Assembly: GCA_031296915.1 (NCBI GenBank)
Contig: JAVDPC010000030.1
Span: forward strand, 16,547 to 80,546
Reading direction: 5' to 3'
DNA: 64,000 nt
DNA from: Cerasicoccus frondis
Lineage (GTDB): Bacteria > Verrucomicrobiota > Verrucomicrobiia > Opitutales > Cerasicoccaceae
Of this stretch, positions 51,307 to 60,758 are shown piece after piece. Under the pieces are notes generated by a model, which worked only from the letters and a program-made list of their open reading frames with translations, had not been told where the DNA came from and searched no databases. The first letter of the stretch is position 1, and every line of letters starts with the position of its first letter. The position numbers were made by a program, and so were the translations under genes.

Positions 51307-52449
51307 TTAATTAGGGCGTTCTCGCCAGTATTCTGCCGGAAAGTCGATCTTGAGCATGGGTTCGCCGGTGGCGTTGCCGCGCGAATTAATTGCGTAGTAA
51401 ATGGCGCTGTGTGTGTCTTTGCGAACTCTGGGGTCCGAGTCCTCCAAGAGTGAGCGCAGCGCCAAAATGTTCTGCGCATTGCGGTGATTAGCCAGCGCAT
51501 GAATGGCTTGGGCGCGTCCCTGATGCTCGGACTGGTTGGCGATGGCGATTAGCCGTTCGGAAAAGCGGTCATCGCCATACTTTTGTGCGCCGAGCCCGCC
51601 GGTTGGCCAAGTGTTGGGGTGCGATTCCGCGAGGGAAATTTCGATCAGCGTTAGCAGGATCTCGCGATCGATTTCTTCTTCTTCGAGAATGGTCAGCATG
51701 CTGCTGGACAAACCATGCTCGTAGGCGGAGTGGATGATCTGTTGCATCACTTCTTTGCTGTGCGGCAGGTAATGTCGCAGGCCCTCATCCGCCCAATAAC
51801 CGGAACCGTCCTGATACGCGGCCCAAAGCAACGGCTGGGCGCTCAGCGGGTGCTGGGTATACATCAGCTTTTTCGTGAGCGCCGCGCGTTCTTGATCATC
51901 AGTCGTGGCCTGAAGTTGCGCAGTGAGTTCATCAATGTAGGTAGCCATCGCCTCGTCATTGCGGGGGAGGATGGTGATCGCGATCGGAACGGACGCAACT
52001 TGGCCCGCCGCGTCTTGGGCGCCAAACGGATCATGTCCATAGAAGCCGGTCACCTCGTAAATGCCGGGCTCAAGCAGCGCCCAGCGGTTGAGCGCGATGG
52101 TTTTGGAAAATGATTCACCGGGCTTCAGTTCGCGTGGTTGGGTGAGGCCGCCCATTGAGTATATGCCTATCTTGGCGCGTGGGTCGGGCGCTGCTTCGCC
52201 GTTGGCGTTGGTGGCCACAAGGCGATATTCCGGCATACGGCCGCTGCGGTCGTAATTGCGGTCGCCGTATTCGTAAACTTCGTTGCCCGCGTTGGTAATC
52301 GTGAAGACGACGGGAATTTCATCGCCGAGGGAAAACGCGTCCTGTTCGCAGGTGATACTCAGCGTGAGTGGGTAGTCCGTTGCCTGATTGGCTTTCAGGC
52401 TAAGGCAGGCTGCCAGAAAGGCGATGAGTGGGTAGAGTTGGGGGCGCAT
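51307..52449 (-). CDS. exported protein with HEAT-like C-terminal region
   Basis: 380 aa. Signal peptide (LYPLIAFLAACLSLKANQA). Residues ~25-160 look like a beta-sandwich (LTLSITCEQDAFSLGDEIPV, NRWALLEPGIYEVTGFYGHD); 170-370 are helical repeats with HEAT-like character (LALRSLLEDSDPRVRKDTHS). No catalytic motif seen. Convergent with panB, 3 bp between the stop codons. Unknown function; probably periplasmic or outer-surface. Confidence 0.7.
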   Translation of the reverse strand: MRPQLYPLIAFLAACLSLKANQATDYPLTLSITCEQDAFSLGDEIPVVFTITNAGNEVYEYGDRNYDRSGRMPEYRLVATNANGEAAPDPRAKIGIYSMGGLTQPRELKPGESFSKTIALNRWALLEPGIYEVTGFYGHDPFGAQDAAGQVASVPIAITILPRNDEAMATYIDELTAQLQATTDDQERAALTKKLMYTQHPLSAQPLLWAAYQDGSGYWADEGLRHYLPHSKEVMQQIIHSAYEHGLSSSMLTILEEEEIDREILLTLIEISLAESHPNTWPTGGLGAQKYGDDRFSERLIAIANQSEHQGRAQAIHALANHRNAQNILALRSLLEDSDPRVRKDTHSAIYYAINSRGNATGEPMLKIDFPAEYWRERPN

Positions 52450-52493
52450 GCTCCATGGGACATTTGTCAGGAGCGCTGGTTCCGGGAGATGTC

Positions 52494-53483
52494 CTAACGC
52501 TTTGTGAGTTTGCTAAGACGACGGAGGAGCTGCTGATGACGGGCTAAGCCATGTTGAGCCCAGAAGCTTTCGCGATTCCAATGATGTCGGTAAGTGGTTG
52601 CGGTTTTGCCTGCGCCGGATTTCACCAGCCTCAAGAGCTTTTCGAGAATCCAGACGATCTGTTTTTCTGGCGTAAAATACTGTTCCCAGGCATGGCGGGC
52701 GTTGGCCGCAAGCTTTGGCGCTTCGGCAAGTCGGTCTTTCAATATGTGTGGCAGATGAGGGATATCTTTTTCGGGCAGAATAATTGCGCAGCTTGCCCAA
52801 GCGGGACCCTCCGGAGGCGCCCAACGATCGGATAGAATGACGGGCGCCCGCTCGAGCTGCATCGCTTCAAAGAGTCGATAGGTTGAAGGGCCAAGGCCTC
52901 CGGGGCAGAGGGCAAAGTGGCCGTTGAGAATTTCCTCGCAGTAGCGGTTTTTGGCCTCATCACTGTGACGATACCAGGCGCCGGTTTCCGGTTCTTCAAT
53001 TAGGAAATCGGCGCCAAAGTCGGCACGCTGCGCACGCAGTTGCTCGCGGGCAGGGCAGTTGGTGGTGCCACGAAAGGTCGCCAGGAAATGGCGTGGCTGT
53101 TCACGCTGTTTAGCCCAGTAATGGACACGTTCATTGGGGACCATCAGGTAGCCTGTGGCCACTGTGTCCGGGCGGTGTTGCGATTGTGGCAGATTGACAT
53201 AGCCGCCTGGCAAGAAGGGAACTGGATGGTCGTCAATGTTCAGCGTGCAGACTTTCGGGGTATGCTCGGCGACGATGGGATCAGCCAGTAATTTTGCGGC
53301 GTGCTCGCGACCCTTTTGACGGCAGATTTCGAGCAGGATGATCAAGTCGGCTTCATTGGCGGTATCGCAAATGGCGAAGCTTGCACTGTCATTGATTAGA
53401 CGCGATAAGCTGTCCCGGAATGGCTCGCCTGACCAGGCAATAACGTCCTGGCCCTCAAGCGTGTGCAGATAGATTTGGGGCAT
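52494..53483 (-). CDS. exostosin-family (GT47-like) glycosyltransferase
   Basis: 329 aa. The C-terminal part has FALCPGGLGPSTYRLFEAMQ and APVILSDRWAPPEGPAW, the exostosin signature for the nucleotide-sugar site. The N-terminal part contains a DxD-like LNIDDHPVPF. Soluble. Could transfer a sugar in exopolysaccharide or O-antigen assembly. 17 bp downstream of the GAF histidine kinase gene on the same strand; they may be co-transcribed. Confidence 0.82.
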   Translation of the reverse strand: MPQIYLHTLEGQDVIAWSGEPFRDSLSRLINDSASFAICDTANEADLIILLEICRQKGREHAAKLLADPIVAEHTPKVCTLNIDDHPVPFLPGGYVNLPQSQHRPDTVATGYLMVPNERVHYWAKQREQPRHFLATFRGTTNCPAREQLRAQRADFGADFLIEEPETGAWYRHSDEAKNRYCEEILNGHFALCPGGLGPSTYRLFEAMQLERAPVILSDRWAPPEGPAWASCAIILPEKDIPHLPHILKDRLAEAPKLAANARHAWEQYFTPEKQIVWILEKLLRLVKSGAGKTATTYRHHWNRESFWAQHGLARHQQLLRRLSKLTKR

Positions 53484-53500
53484 GGAGGGGGCAGCATTTA

Positions 53501-55204
53501 TTAGCGCACCAGCGGAATGGTAAACTGAAAGGTGGCGCCGGCTTTTCCTGTTTCGACAAGGCTGATCTCGCCGCGGTGGCTTTTGATGATTTGCTTGGAA
53601 ATCGCCAAGCCCAGGCCTGAACCTTCAGGACGCCCAGAGAGGAATGACTGGAAAATACGGGATCGCAGCTCCACAGGAATGCCCGGCCCATTGTCGCTGA
53701 CCTCGACATAGCCCATCGGCATGATGGGATTCTGGTCGCGCTTGACGGATACGGTGACCTTGCCGCCCTGCGGCATGGCCTGAAAGGCGTTGAGCACAAG
53801 GTTGAGAATGACCTGTTGGATCTGACCCTTGTGAGCCTCCACGCTGAGCGACTCTTTGTGCTTGTGAAAGATGAGCTCGACGCCGCTTTGCTCGGCCTTC
53901 AGGCGGACGAGCAGGATGGTTTCGTCGACCAGTTTGTTCAGGTCGTAGAGCGCGTGCATGCCCGTTCGGCTTTTACCAAAGGAAAGCACGCGGCCGACGA
54001 TTTCTTCGAGCTGTTGGATTTTTTCGCTGATGACCTCGGTGTCCTTGTTGCGCGGGTCCTCCACGCCAAAGTCGAGCGTGAGGGATTCGAATAACAGCTT
54101 GATGACGGTCAGCGGATTGCGGATCTCATGGGCAATTTCGGCAGAAAGCAGCCCCAGCGTGGTCAGCCGCTCGTTCTTGCGCAGGCTTTCTTCACTCTGG
54201 AAAACGCGGGAGTAAAGCTGGCTGTTCTGAATCGCCACGGCGCCCATTGAGGCCATCGACGTAAAGAGCTGGCGCTCGTCGTTGTTAAAGCGGTGCGGCG
54301 TGTCCGTGTAGGCGTTGAGCACGCCAATGGCCTGGCCTTCGCAAATGATCGGCGTGGCCAGGAGCGAGGAAAGCCCGACGCTTTGAGTCAGGTCCAGAAA
54401 ATGGTGTTCTTCGGTCTGTGGCAGGTTCTGAATCGCGACTTGCTTGCGGCGGTCGATCGCCACGCCAACGGCGGTTTCCGTTAGCGGCAGCTCCTCCTCG
54501 TAATCAATCGGCCCTTCTGCGCCGGAGACGACTTCGAGCTTCAGGCGGCGACGATCCTCACTCAGCAGGTAGATCGCGCAAATGCTGCAGGGCATGAGCT
54601 TGCGCGCCTCACGGGTGAGGGATTTTAGCACGTCTCGCAACTCGCGTTTGCCACCGAGAAGCTGGCCAATACGCAGCAATGTTTGGAGCTGATGATTCTT
54701 TTCCTTGAGCTGGCGAATGAGCCAGAGTCGGCTGACCACGGAGGTGGCTTCAATGGTAAGCAGCGAGAGGAGCTTCAGGTCGTTTTCGCTAAAGGCGTCG
54801 GGGCGGTCGCTGTCGACATTCACCACGCCAACGGGCATGCCGTCGATGAGCATTGGCGCCGCCATCTCGGATTGTACAGACTCCTTAACGGGCACGTAGC
54901 GGGAATCGGCGTGAACATCTGGCACCAGGAGTGGTTTGCCATGGAGCGCCACCCAGCCGGTGATGCCAATGCCGAGGGGGAGGGCAAAGTGATTGTTGAG
55001 CATGAGCCCGCGCGTCACTTCGATTTCCAGCAGGTTGGTGTCGGGATTCGTCAGCGCAACGGATGCGCTGCTGGCGCCCAGGACATCCACGAGCTCTTGG
55101 AGGATGGCTTCCAGCGCTTCGCGGGCGTCGTCTGTCTCACTGACCAGTCGGCTGATGCGATACAGTGAATCGATGACGGAGCGTTCTGGCGCGGCGGTGG
55201 GCAT
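53501..55204 (-). CDS. soluble histidine kinase with two GAF domains
   Basis: 567 aa. GAF1 at ~25-165 and GAF2 at ~180-330; dimerisation box LGLLSAEIAHEIRNPLTVIK with His359; N box NLVLNAFQAM (468-477); DNGPGI (504-509); GSGLGLA (528-534). No membrane helix, so it senses a cytoplasmic ligand through GAF. All catalytic motifs intact; no adjacent response regulator. The NtrB-like H box and nearby rpoN and glnD invite a nitrogen-control idea, but the GAF domains argue for another signal. Confidence 0.9.
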   Translation of the reverse strand: MPTAAPERSVIDSLYRISRLVSETDDAREALEAILQELVDVLGASSASVALTNPDTNLLEIEVTRGLMLNNHFALPLGIGITGWVALHGKPLLVPDVHADSRYVPVKESVQSEMAAPMLIDGMPVGVVNVDSDRPDAFSENDLKLLSLLTIEATSVVSRLWLIRQLKEKNHQLQTLLRIGQLLGGKRELRDVLKSLTREARKLMPCSICAIYLLSEDRRRLKLEVVSGAEGPIDYEEELPLTETAVGVAIDRRKQVAIQNLPQTEEHHFLDLTQSVGLSSLLATPIICEGQAIGVLNAYTDTPHRFNNDERQLFTSMASMGAVAIQNSQLYSRVFQSEESLRKNERLTTLGLLSAEIAHEIRNPLTVIKLLFESLTLDFGVEDPRNKDTEVISEKIQQLEEIVGRVLSFGKSRTGMHALYDLNKLVDETILLVRLKAEQSGVELIFHKHKESLSVEAHKGQIQQVILNLVLNAFQAMPQGGKVTVSVKRDQNPIMPMGYVEVSDNGPGIPVELRSRIFQSFLSGRPEGSGLGLAISKQIIKSHRGEISLVETGKAGATFQFTIPLVR

Positions 55205-55236
55205 GAGTTAAGGCTGGAAAGTTTGGAGGTTTGTAT

Positions 55237-55334
55237 GTTCGAAAGTTTATTTTTTAACGGCAATGACCAGCCAAGTGAACTACCAAATGCTCACTGAATA
55301 AACTGACGAACGACGCACGTTCAAACTTTCGAAC
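55237..55334. repeat. spaced inverted repeat GTTCGAAAGTTT
   Basis: Perfect 12-bp arms at 55237-55248 and 55323-55334, about 74 bp apart, between the GAF kinase and glnD genes. The arm words recur around 17,394 and 17,868. Confidence 0.5.
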
Positions 55335-55338
55335 GCAT

Positions 55339-58158
55339 TTAACCTGCCGCTTCAAACTCGTCCCGTGAAATGATGCGCTCGATGTCGTCCCGGAGGGGGA
55401 CGAGGGTGTCCGCATTACTGATCGTCAACGGGCGGGTGGGCTCGATGTAAAAGGTGTCCAGCGCAGCGCCGCGTTCCGTGGAAATGCGGGCAAAGCTGAT
55501 GTCGTAGCCGTGCTTGAAAATCGCGTATGCGAGTTGGTAGAGCAGGCCAAGGTGGTCGTTAGCCTGTACCTCCACAATGGTGCGCTTCAGCGAAAGTTCG
55601 TGATAAACGTCGACTTTGGAGGGAATAGGCGCGCGCAGGCGGTTGTTCTTTTCCGATCCGAAACTGCTGGAAAGTTTGGCCGCCTGATCCTTGATGGCGG
55701 GCATCAAGTCCACATTGTGCAGGAGCGCTCTTTCGAGGTGGCTGCGGAATTTCTCCTCTGCCTTCGGGTCCTGGACCATGCCGCCGTCTGGCGCCACGAC
55801 GTAAAATGTATCGATTGTAATGTGGTCGTTCCGCGAAATCGCCTTGGTGCTGAGAATGTTGACTCCGGCTACGGTTAGGGCGCCAGCCAGCTTATAGAAC
55901 AACCCAGCGCGGTCCCAGGTGACGATGTTGACCACGGTCAGGCCCTGGTCTTCGTCATTGCGCCAATCGACCACAGGCACGAGGGAGCCGATGCTGTCGG
56001 CCTCGGAAATGGTTTCGAGCAACTCATTGACCATCCGCACATGCAGAATGATGTCATCGGCGTCGTTGTGGATGAAATAACGTTCGGGCAGCAGATTGAA
56101 ATGAGCGTCAATCTGGTCTTTTTCAATGTCCGGCAGGCGGCGTTCGATGATTTCGCGGTAGATCATCGATTTACGCTCCTTTCGGCGTTTCGCCATGGCG
56201 TCAGGCTCATGGTGAATGTATTCAAGTGTGGCGCGGAAAAGGTTTTCATGCAGCGAGTCTTTGTAGCTATTCCATAGACTGCTCGCCGTGCCTGAAGCGT
56301 CGCAATAGGTATGCACAAAAAGATAGCGGAGAATGTCTTCTTCTCCAACAAGCTTGGCAAATGAGGCGATAGTCCGAGGGTCATCTATATCGAGCCTTTG
56401 CCAGAATCGTGCCATTTCGAGGTGATTCTCGACGATTGTTAAAATTATTTTCCGTCTTTTTTCGTCTAACCCCAATCTTTTCAGGATGGGCTCAGCGACC
56501 CGGACCCCGCTGATACAGTGGCCTTGGACGCCATCTGACTTGCCCAGATCGTGCACCAGTAGGATGAGATACAGCAGGGCGGGTGTTTCCGTTTTGACTA
56601 AAGCTTTATGATATTTTTGGCCATAATTTCCTTCTTCCCGGAAAACTTCGTCCAGCTTGCGAATTGTGCTCAGGGTGTGGATGTCGGCCGTGTAGCGGTG
56701 GTAAAACTCATGCTGCACCAGGCAGGTGATTTCGCCAAATTCCGGCAAGAAGCGCCCGAGCACCCCCGTCTCATGCATGAGCAGGAGAATGGGGTAGACG
56801 TTGCCGCGGGTTTGCAAAATTGAGCGGAAAGTGCGGTTGGCGGACTCATTGTGCATAAGCTTGGCGTCGATCAGGTGCAGGGATTGGCTGATCAGCACCC
56901 GCAGGTCCAGGTCGGGCTGGAGGTCGTATTGTTGCAGGTAACGGAAGACGCGGATGATCCGTGTTTTATCGCGCTTGAAGACGTTTTGATCCTCGGCGGA
57001 AAGCGTTCCTGGCGTGATGAGGAAGCCGTCCAACTCCTTTTGCCGGTCCATGCGTCGGGAGTCGATGACCGCCTGAAACGTGTAGCCGCGGTTGGAGTCG
57101 AGACTGCTGAAGGCTAGGCGTTGCTCCAGCAGCTTCGAAGTCTGGTAAATGTAATTGGCGTGCCGATAGTAGTCCTGCATGAACGCCTCCACCCGGCGGA
57201 AGATGTCGTGCTGTTTATAGCCCAAGGCCCACGCAATGCCGGGTTGCGCCTCAAGGCTCAGGGTGTCGTTCGGGCGCTTGCTGTTGAAGTGGACTTCATT
57301 GCGCACGCGCAGGAGGAAGTCATACGCCTCGTGCAGGTGGTCGCGCTCAGCTTGGCTGAGGAATTTTTTCTCCATCAGCGCATCGAGTGAACCATTGCCC
57401 AAGCGGACCTCAGCCATCCATAAAATATTCTGGTAATCGCGCAAACCACCGACGCCGTTCTTGATGTCGGGTTCTTGCAGGAAGACGCTGCCGCCGTATT
57501 TTTCCCGGCGCTCTGCTTGGTCGGCGAGGCGGTCTTTGGCGTAGGCGCGGTGGTCGGTCCTTTGGTAATATTTGCGGTAGGTTTTCTCGAACTCCCGGTA
57601 GAGCTCGGCGTCGCCGCAGATGAGCCGGGCTTCAAGCAGGGCGTTGAGTGTCTGGACGTCGGCTTTGGCTTCGGTGATGGTTTCCTTGACCGTGCGGCTG
57701 GAGTGACCGACTTTCAAATTGAGGTCCCACAGTGGGTAAAGGATTTCGTCGGTCATGACCTCCTGCAGCGGCTTAAGCGTCTCTGGCCGGGCGCGCTTGG
57801 GGTAGAGGAACATGATGTCAATGTCGCTCAGCGGGCAGAGTTCGGCGCGGCCATAACCACCCAGCGCAAGCATGGCCACGGGGTAGGGCACAGGGCCTTT
57901 CTTATACTCAAAAATGGCCAAGGCGTTCTTATAAAGATACTCGATGAGCACATCGATCATCAATGTGCGCGCCATTGCCACGCGAAGGCCGCCATCGCCC
58001 TTCTCGTGGTAGCGATGCAGCATCTCTTGCTCCAGGCGCATGTACTCCTTCAACTGCTTTAGGCGTTCGCCGGGGGCAGTGTCCAAGTCAAACGTTAGCC
58101 GCTTGCTGGCGTGCAGGCGGATTCTACGGAGAAGAGGATCTTGTAAGGTGTTCTTCAA
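55339..58158 (-). CDS. glnD: [protein-PII] uridylyltransferase/uridylyl-removing enzyme
   Basis: 939-aa nitrogen-status sensor. Nucleotidyltransferase site GGYGRAELCPLSDIDIMF (100-117, Asp112/Asp114), HD domain LVHDLGKSDGVQGH, and two C-terminal ACT domains (~700-930; NIVTWDRAGLFYKLAGALTV and VQANDHLGLLYQLAYAIF) that bind glutamine. Start: TTG 58158. An in-frame TAA three codons upstream excludes a longer protein, and AAGGA sits 3 bp before the TTG. No glnB in the window. Full length. Confidence 0.93.
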   Translation of the reverse strand: MKNTLQDPLLRRIRLHASKRLTFDLDTAPGERLKQLKEYMRLEQEMLHRYHEKGDGGLRVAMARTLMIDVLIEYLYKNALAIFEYKKGPVPYPVAMLALGGYGRAELCPLSDIDIMFLYPKRARPETLKPLQEVMTDEILYPLWDLNLKVGHSSRTVKETITEAKADVQTLNALLEARLICGDAELYREFEKTYRKYYQRTDHRAYAKDRLADQAERREKYGGSVFLQEPDIKNGVGGLRDYQNILWMAEVRLGNGSLDALMEKKFLSQAERDHLHEAYDFLLRVRNEVHFNSKRPNDTLSLEAQPGIAWALGYKQHDIFRRVEAFMQDYYRHANYIYQTSKLLEQRLAFSSLDSNRGYTFQAVIDSRRMDRQKELDGFLITPGTLSAEDQNVFKRDKTRIIRVFRYLQQYDLQPDLDLRVLISQSLHLIDAKLMHNESANRTFRSILQTRGNVYPILLLMHETGVLGRFLPEFGEITCLVQHEFYHRYTADIHTLSTIRKLDEVFREEGNYGQKYHKALVKTETPALLYLILLVHDLGKSDGVQGHCISGVRVAEPILKRLGLDEKRRKIILTIVENHLEMARFWQRLDIDDPRTIASFAKLVGEEDILRYLFVHTYCDASGTASSLWNSYKDSLHENLFRATLEYIHHEPDAMAKRRKERKSMIYREIIERRLPDIEKDQIDAHFNLLPERYFIHNDADDIILHVRMVNELLETISEADSIGSLVPVVDWRNDEDQGLTVVNIVTWDRAGLFYKLAGALTVAGVNILSTKAISRNDHITIDTFYVVAPDGGMVQDPKAEEKFRSHLERALLHNVDLMPAIKDQAAKLSSSFGSEKNNRLRAPIPSKVDVYHELSLKRTIVEVQANDHLGLLYQLAYAIFKHGYDISFARISTERGAALDTFYIEPTRPLTISNADTLVPLRDDIERIISRDEFEAAG

Positions 58159-58288
58159 GTTTCCTTAACAGACGCACACCCGTTGACAGATTTCAACGGG
58201 GAAAATGCAAACGGATGCTCTATTGACATTTTTAAGCCTCGCTATGAATAATATCCATGTAACCGCCTGATTTATACCGTTTTATGTC

Positions 58289-58957
58289 ATGAAAAAAGTT
58301 CTCCTAACCGGCTTCGGCGATTGGGCCGGCAGCTGCGCCAACCCGGCAGGCGAAGTCGCCAAAGCCCTCGACGGCGCCCAACTTGACGGTGCGATCGTTT
58401 CCAGCGTCATTGCGCCTTCCGTCTTCAAGAAAATGATCCCCTGCGTCACGGACGCCATCGACGCGCAAAAGCCCGACATTGTCCTCTCCATGGGCGAATA
58501 CAACGGGCGCACGATGATCACAGTGGAGCGCATTGCCCAGAACATCATTGAGGCCACCCGCTACAACCTGACCGACGAAGAAGGCGATATGCCACAGGAC
58601 GAACCCGTTGTGCCAGGTGCGCCATATGCCTACCCGGCGACGGTTCCGCTCCGCGCGATGGCCCGCGCCATGCGCGACGCAGGCGTCCCCGCAGATATTT
58701 CAGACACCGCCGCCACCTTTGGTTGCAACTTGCTGATGTTCGGCGTGTTACATCATATCGCAGTAAATAAATTACCGATTCGCGCAGGATGGGTTCACCT
58801 GCCATCATTGCCGGAAACAGCGGCGCTCGATAAAAATGTTGGCCTGCCCAGCATGGCGTTGGAAACCCAAGTGACTGGCCTCAAGGCCGCCATCGAAGCC
58901 TGCGCCAAACATGAGACCGATATCGACGTTCCGATCTCGTCGAGACTGCAGATTTAG
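58289..58957 (+). CDS. pcp: pyroglutamyl-peptidase I family protein
   Basis: 222-aa C15-family cysteine peptidase removing N-terminal pyroglutamate. N-terminal [19 protein letters not shown] resembles the usual TGFGPF. Catalytic triad: Glu80 ([10 protein letters not shown]), Cys146 (FGCNLLMFG) and His170 (GWVHLPSLP). The Cys context is less typical (FGCN instead of xVCN), so altered specificity is possible. The stop codon overlaps the panD stop by 4 bp on the opposite strand (TTAG shared). Confidence 0.85.
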   Translation: MKKVLLTGFGDWAGSCANPAGEVAKALDGAQLDGAIVSSVIAPSVFKKMIPCVTDAIDAQKPDIVLSMGEYNGRTMITVERIAQNIIEATRYNLTDEEGDMPQDEPVVPGAPYAYPATVPLRAMARAMRDAGVPADISDTAATFGCNLLMFGVLHHIAVNKLPIRAGWVHLPSLPETAALDKNVGLPSMALETQVTGLKAAIEACAKHETDIDVPISSRLQI

Positions 58958-59358
58958 GCTGGGGACGAGACTACGAAGTTCTCGTCCTCAATGCCCGGAG
59001 CCCGTTCTTTGACGATGGTCTGGTTGCCATCGGCGAGGACGACCACGCGTGGTTTCCAGCCTTTGGCTTCCTCAGGCGACATCTGCGCGAAACACATGAT
59101 AACGAGCAGATCACCCGGCTTGCCACGGTGGGCAGCCGCGCCATTGAGCGCAAATGTGCGAGACCCGGCGGGGGCCTCAATGGCATACGTTTCCAATCGC
59201 TCGCCATTGGTGATGTTGCCCACGAGAATTTTCTCATAGGGGAGCAGGCCGATGCGTTCCATCAGCTCGGCGTCAATGGCCAGCGAGCCCTCGTAGTCTA
59301 CCTCGGCTTCGGTGACTTCGGCACGCAGAATCTTACACTTGAGAATATCGACTAGCAT
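58954..59358 (-). CDS. panD: aspartate 1-decarboxylase
   Basis: 134-aa self-cleaving pyruvoyl enzyme making beta-alanine for pantothenate. Processing site G24|S25 in DYEGSLAID and Lys9 ([11 protein letters not shown]) are present; [20 protein letters not shown] is conserved. The first Met is certain. Converges on the pcp-like gene with a 4-bp overlap of stop codons. Confidence 0.95.
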   Translation of the reverse strand: MLVDILKCKILRAEVTEAEVDYEGSLAIDAELMERIGLLPYEKILVGNITNGERLETYAIEAPAGSRTFALNGAAAHRGKPGDLLVIMCFAQMSPEEAKGWKPRVVVLADGNQTIVKERAPGIEDENFVVSSPA

Positions 59359-59530
59359 TGTCTTTGACCAGGTACAGCAGTTTCCGTACGCAGAATCCTA
59401 TATTTCAATTCAAGTTTTGCCCGCCGTCAATGCGCAAGTAGAGATTTAGTCAAATGCCAATTCATTCCACGTGAACGATTTCGCGCGAATGTCACTCAGG
59501 CTGCGTTATCGAACTGGTTGATCCCAGTGC

Positions 59531-59953
59531 TCAGTGCTCGCACTCACAGTGGTCATGCCCGTGGTGGTGACCGTGCTCATGATGATCGCAGAGCGCGCTG
59601 TCGGGTAGATCAATGCTGAGTCCGTCTTGATGAACTTTCAGTATTTCCGCCACAGTGCGGCAACCGGCGGCGTGAAAAATCAGCAAACCAGCTTCGTGGG
59701 CGCGGAGGAGGGCTCCCCGGCCCATATTCTGGCCAAAGAGTATGCGACATCCGCGCTGAGTCAGGCCCTGGATCGGAGCGCATTCGCCTGTCAAACGCGC
59801 GGATTCCGCCGTTAGGCACTCAAAGTTGCTGCCGTCGGTGTCCACGAGGGCAAAGAACGGAGCCTTGCCGAAGTGGGGGCAAATTTTAGAATCAAGCCCA
59901 TCGTTGGTTTCAACGGGGACGGCTAGGCGATGAATGTTTTGAGTGATCGTCAT
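59531..59953 (-). CDS. NifX/NafY-type cofactor-binding protein with His-rich tail
   Basis: 140 aa. One dinitrogenase iron-molybdenum cofactor-biosynthesis-like domain (RLAVPVETNDGLDSKICPHF, then GKAPFF; the LFGQNMGRGALLR loop), then a metal-binding tail with eight His in CDHHEHGHHHGHDHCECEH. Such proteins bind iron-sulfur or molybdenum clusters; a His tail suggests metal storage or transfer. No nif genes nearby, so a nitrogenase-independent role is likely. Its ATG overlaps the stop of the DUF134-NifX gene by 4 bp. Confidence 0.85.
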   Translation of the reverse strand: MTITQNIHRLAVPVETNDGLDSKICPHFGKAPFFALVDTDGSNFECLTAESARLTGECAPIQGLTQRGCRILFGQNMGRGALLRAHEAGLLIFHAAGCRTVAEILKVHQDGLSIDLPDSALCDHHEHGHHHGHDHCECEH

Positions 59954-60612
59954 GCGGATTTTATGTTGATGAATTGAATGATTTCCTGGTTGGCGACTCC
60001 CTTGGCGATGTGAGGAGTGATGCCAGCTTTGGCTAGCAATTCGATTGCATCTGGGCCGAAGCGTCCGGCAACAATATCGGTAACCATTGCTTGCCTGAGG
60101 CATTGGATTGCGGCTTGTGCTGCTTGTCGCCGGAGGTTGGCCCCTGCGTTTTCCAGGACCGAGGTCTGGGCAGTCGTTGAATGTTGAATAACGAAAAATC
60201 GGGCGCGGCCGAATATTGAACTGACCGAGCCCTCGGCGTCACCGTCCTCACTGGCGATTGCAATGATGCGCTCAGCGGGGACTTGGCTGGGAGCCGCGTC
60301 TTCTTCGAGGTTGATTTGGAAGTCGTCCGTTTCTTCGGCGTCAATGCATAGCGGGCGGTTGCGCTCAATGCCAAGGGCGATGGAGCGCCGTGCGCGCTCA
60401 AGCATGCGGCCCGCAGTGCTGTGGGAAACCCCCAGCTTGCTGGCGGCTTCTCGTAGACTCAAGGCATGGCCGTCGACCAGGCGCATCACTTCGAAGTCGA
60501 GGAGGGATACTTCAGCAAAGGTCTTTAATTGGCGTCCGGTTGGATTGACCGGCAGGTAAACCTTCGGAGAGGGCATGCCTTGGAGCTGACGTTGTTTGGT
60601 TGGGCGTCCCAT
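59950..60612 (-). CDS. DUF134 HTH - NifX-domain fusion regulator
   Basis: 220 aa. Residues 1-~90 are DUF134, with the conserved GRPTKQRQLQGMPSPKVYLP start and the helix-turn-helix LREAASKLGVSHSTAGRMLE. Residues ~115-215 are a NifX-like domain (IIAIASEDGDAEGSVSSIFG, then RARFF; GRFGPDAIELLAKAGI). The combination suggests a metal- or cluster-responsive regulator, though no DNA target is visible. Coupled to the following His-rich NifX-like gene. Confidence 0.83.
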   Translation of the reverse strand: MGRPTKQRQLQGMPSPKVYLPVNPTGRQLKTFAEVSLLDFEVMRLVDGHALSLREAASKLGVSHSTAGRMLERARRSIALGIERNRPLCIDAEETDDFQINLEEDAAPSQVPAERIIAIASEDGDAEGSVSSIFGRARFFVIQHSTTAQTSVLENAGANLRRQAAQAAIQCLRQAMVTDIVAGRFGPDAIELLAKAGITPHIAKGVANQEIIQFINIKSA

Positions 60613-60758
60613 GAGTTTGAATAAACTCAATAATGGGAATATTCCCGTAACGAGCAACCTGAATGCCACCAGCTTTTACGCATAGAAGTAAGGCGAATGA
60701 CGCTGGTTAGCGTGGTTGCTAATTGGCCCAGAGGGGGGGGGCAGGGCGCCCAAAGGGC

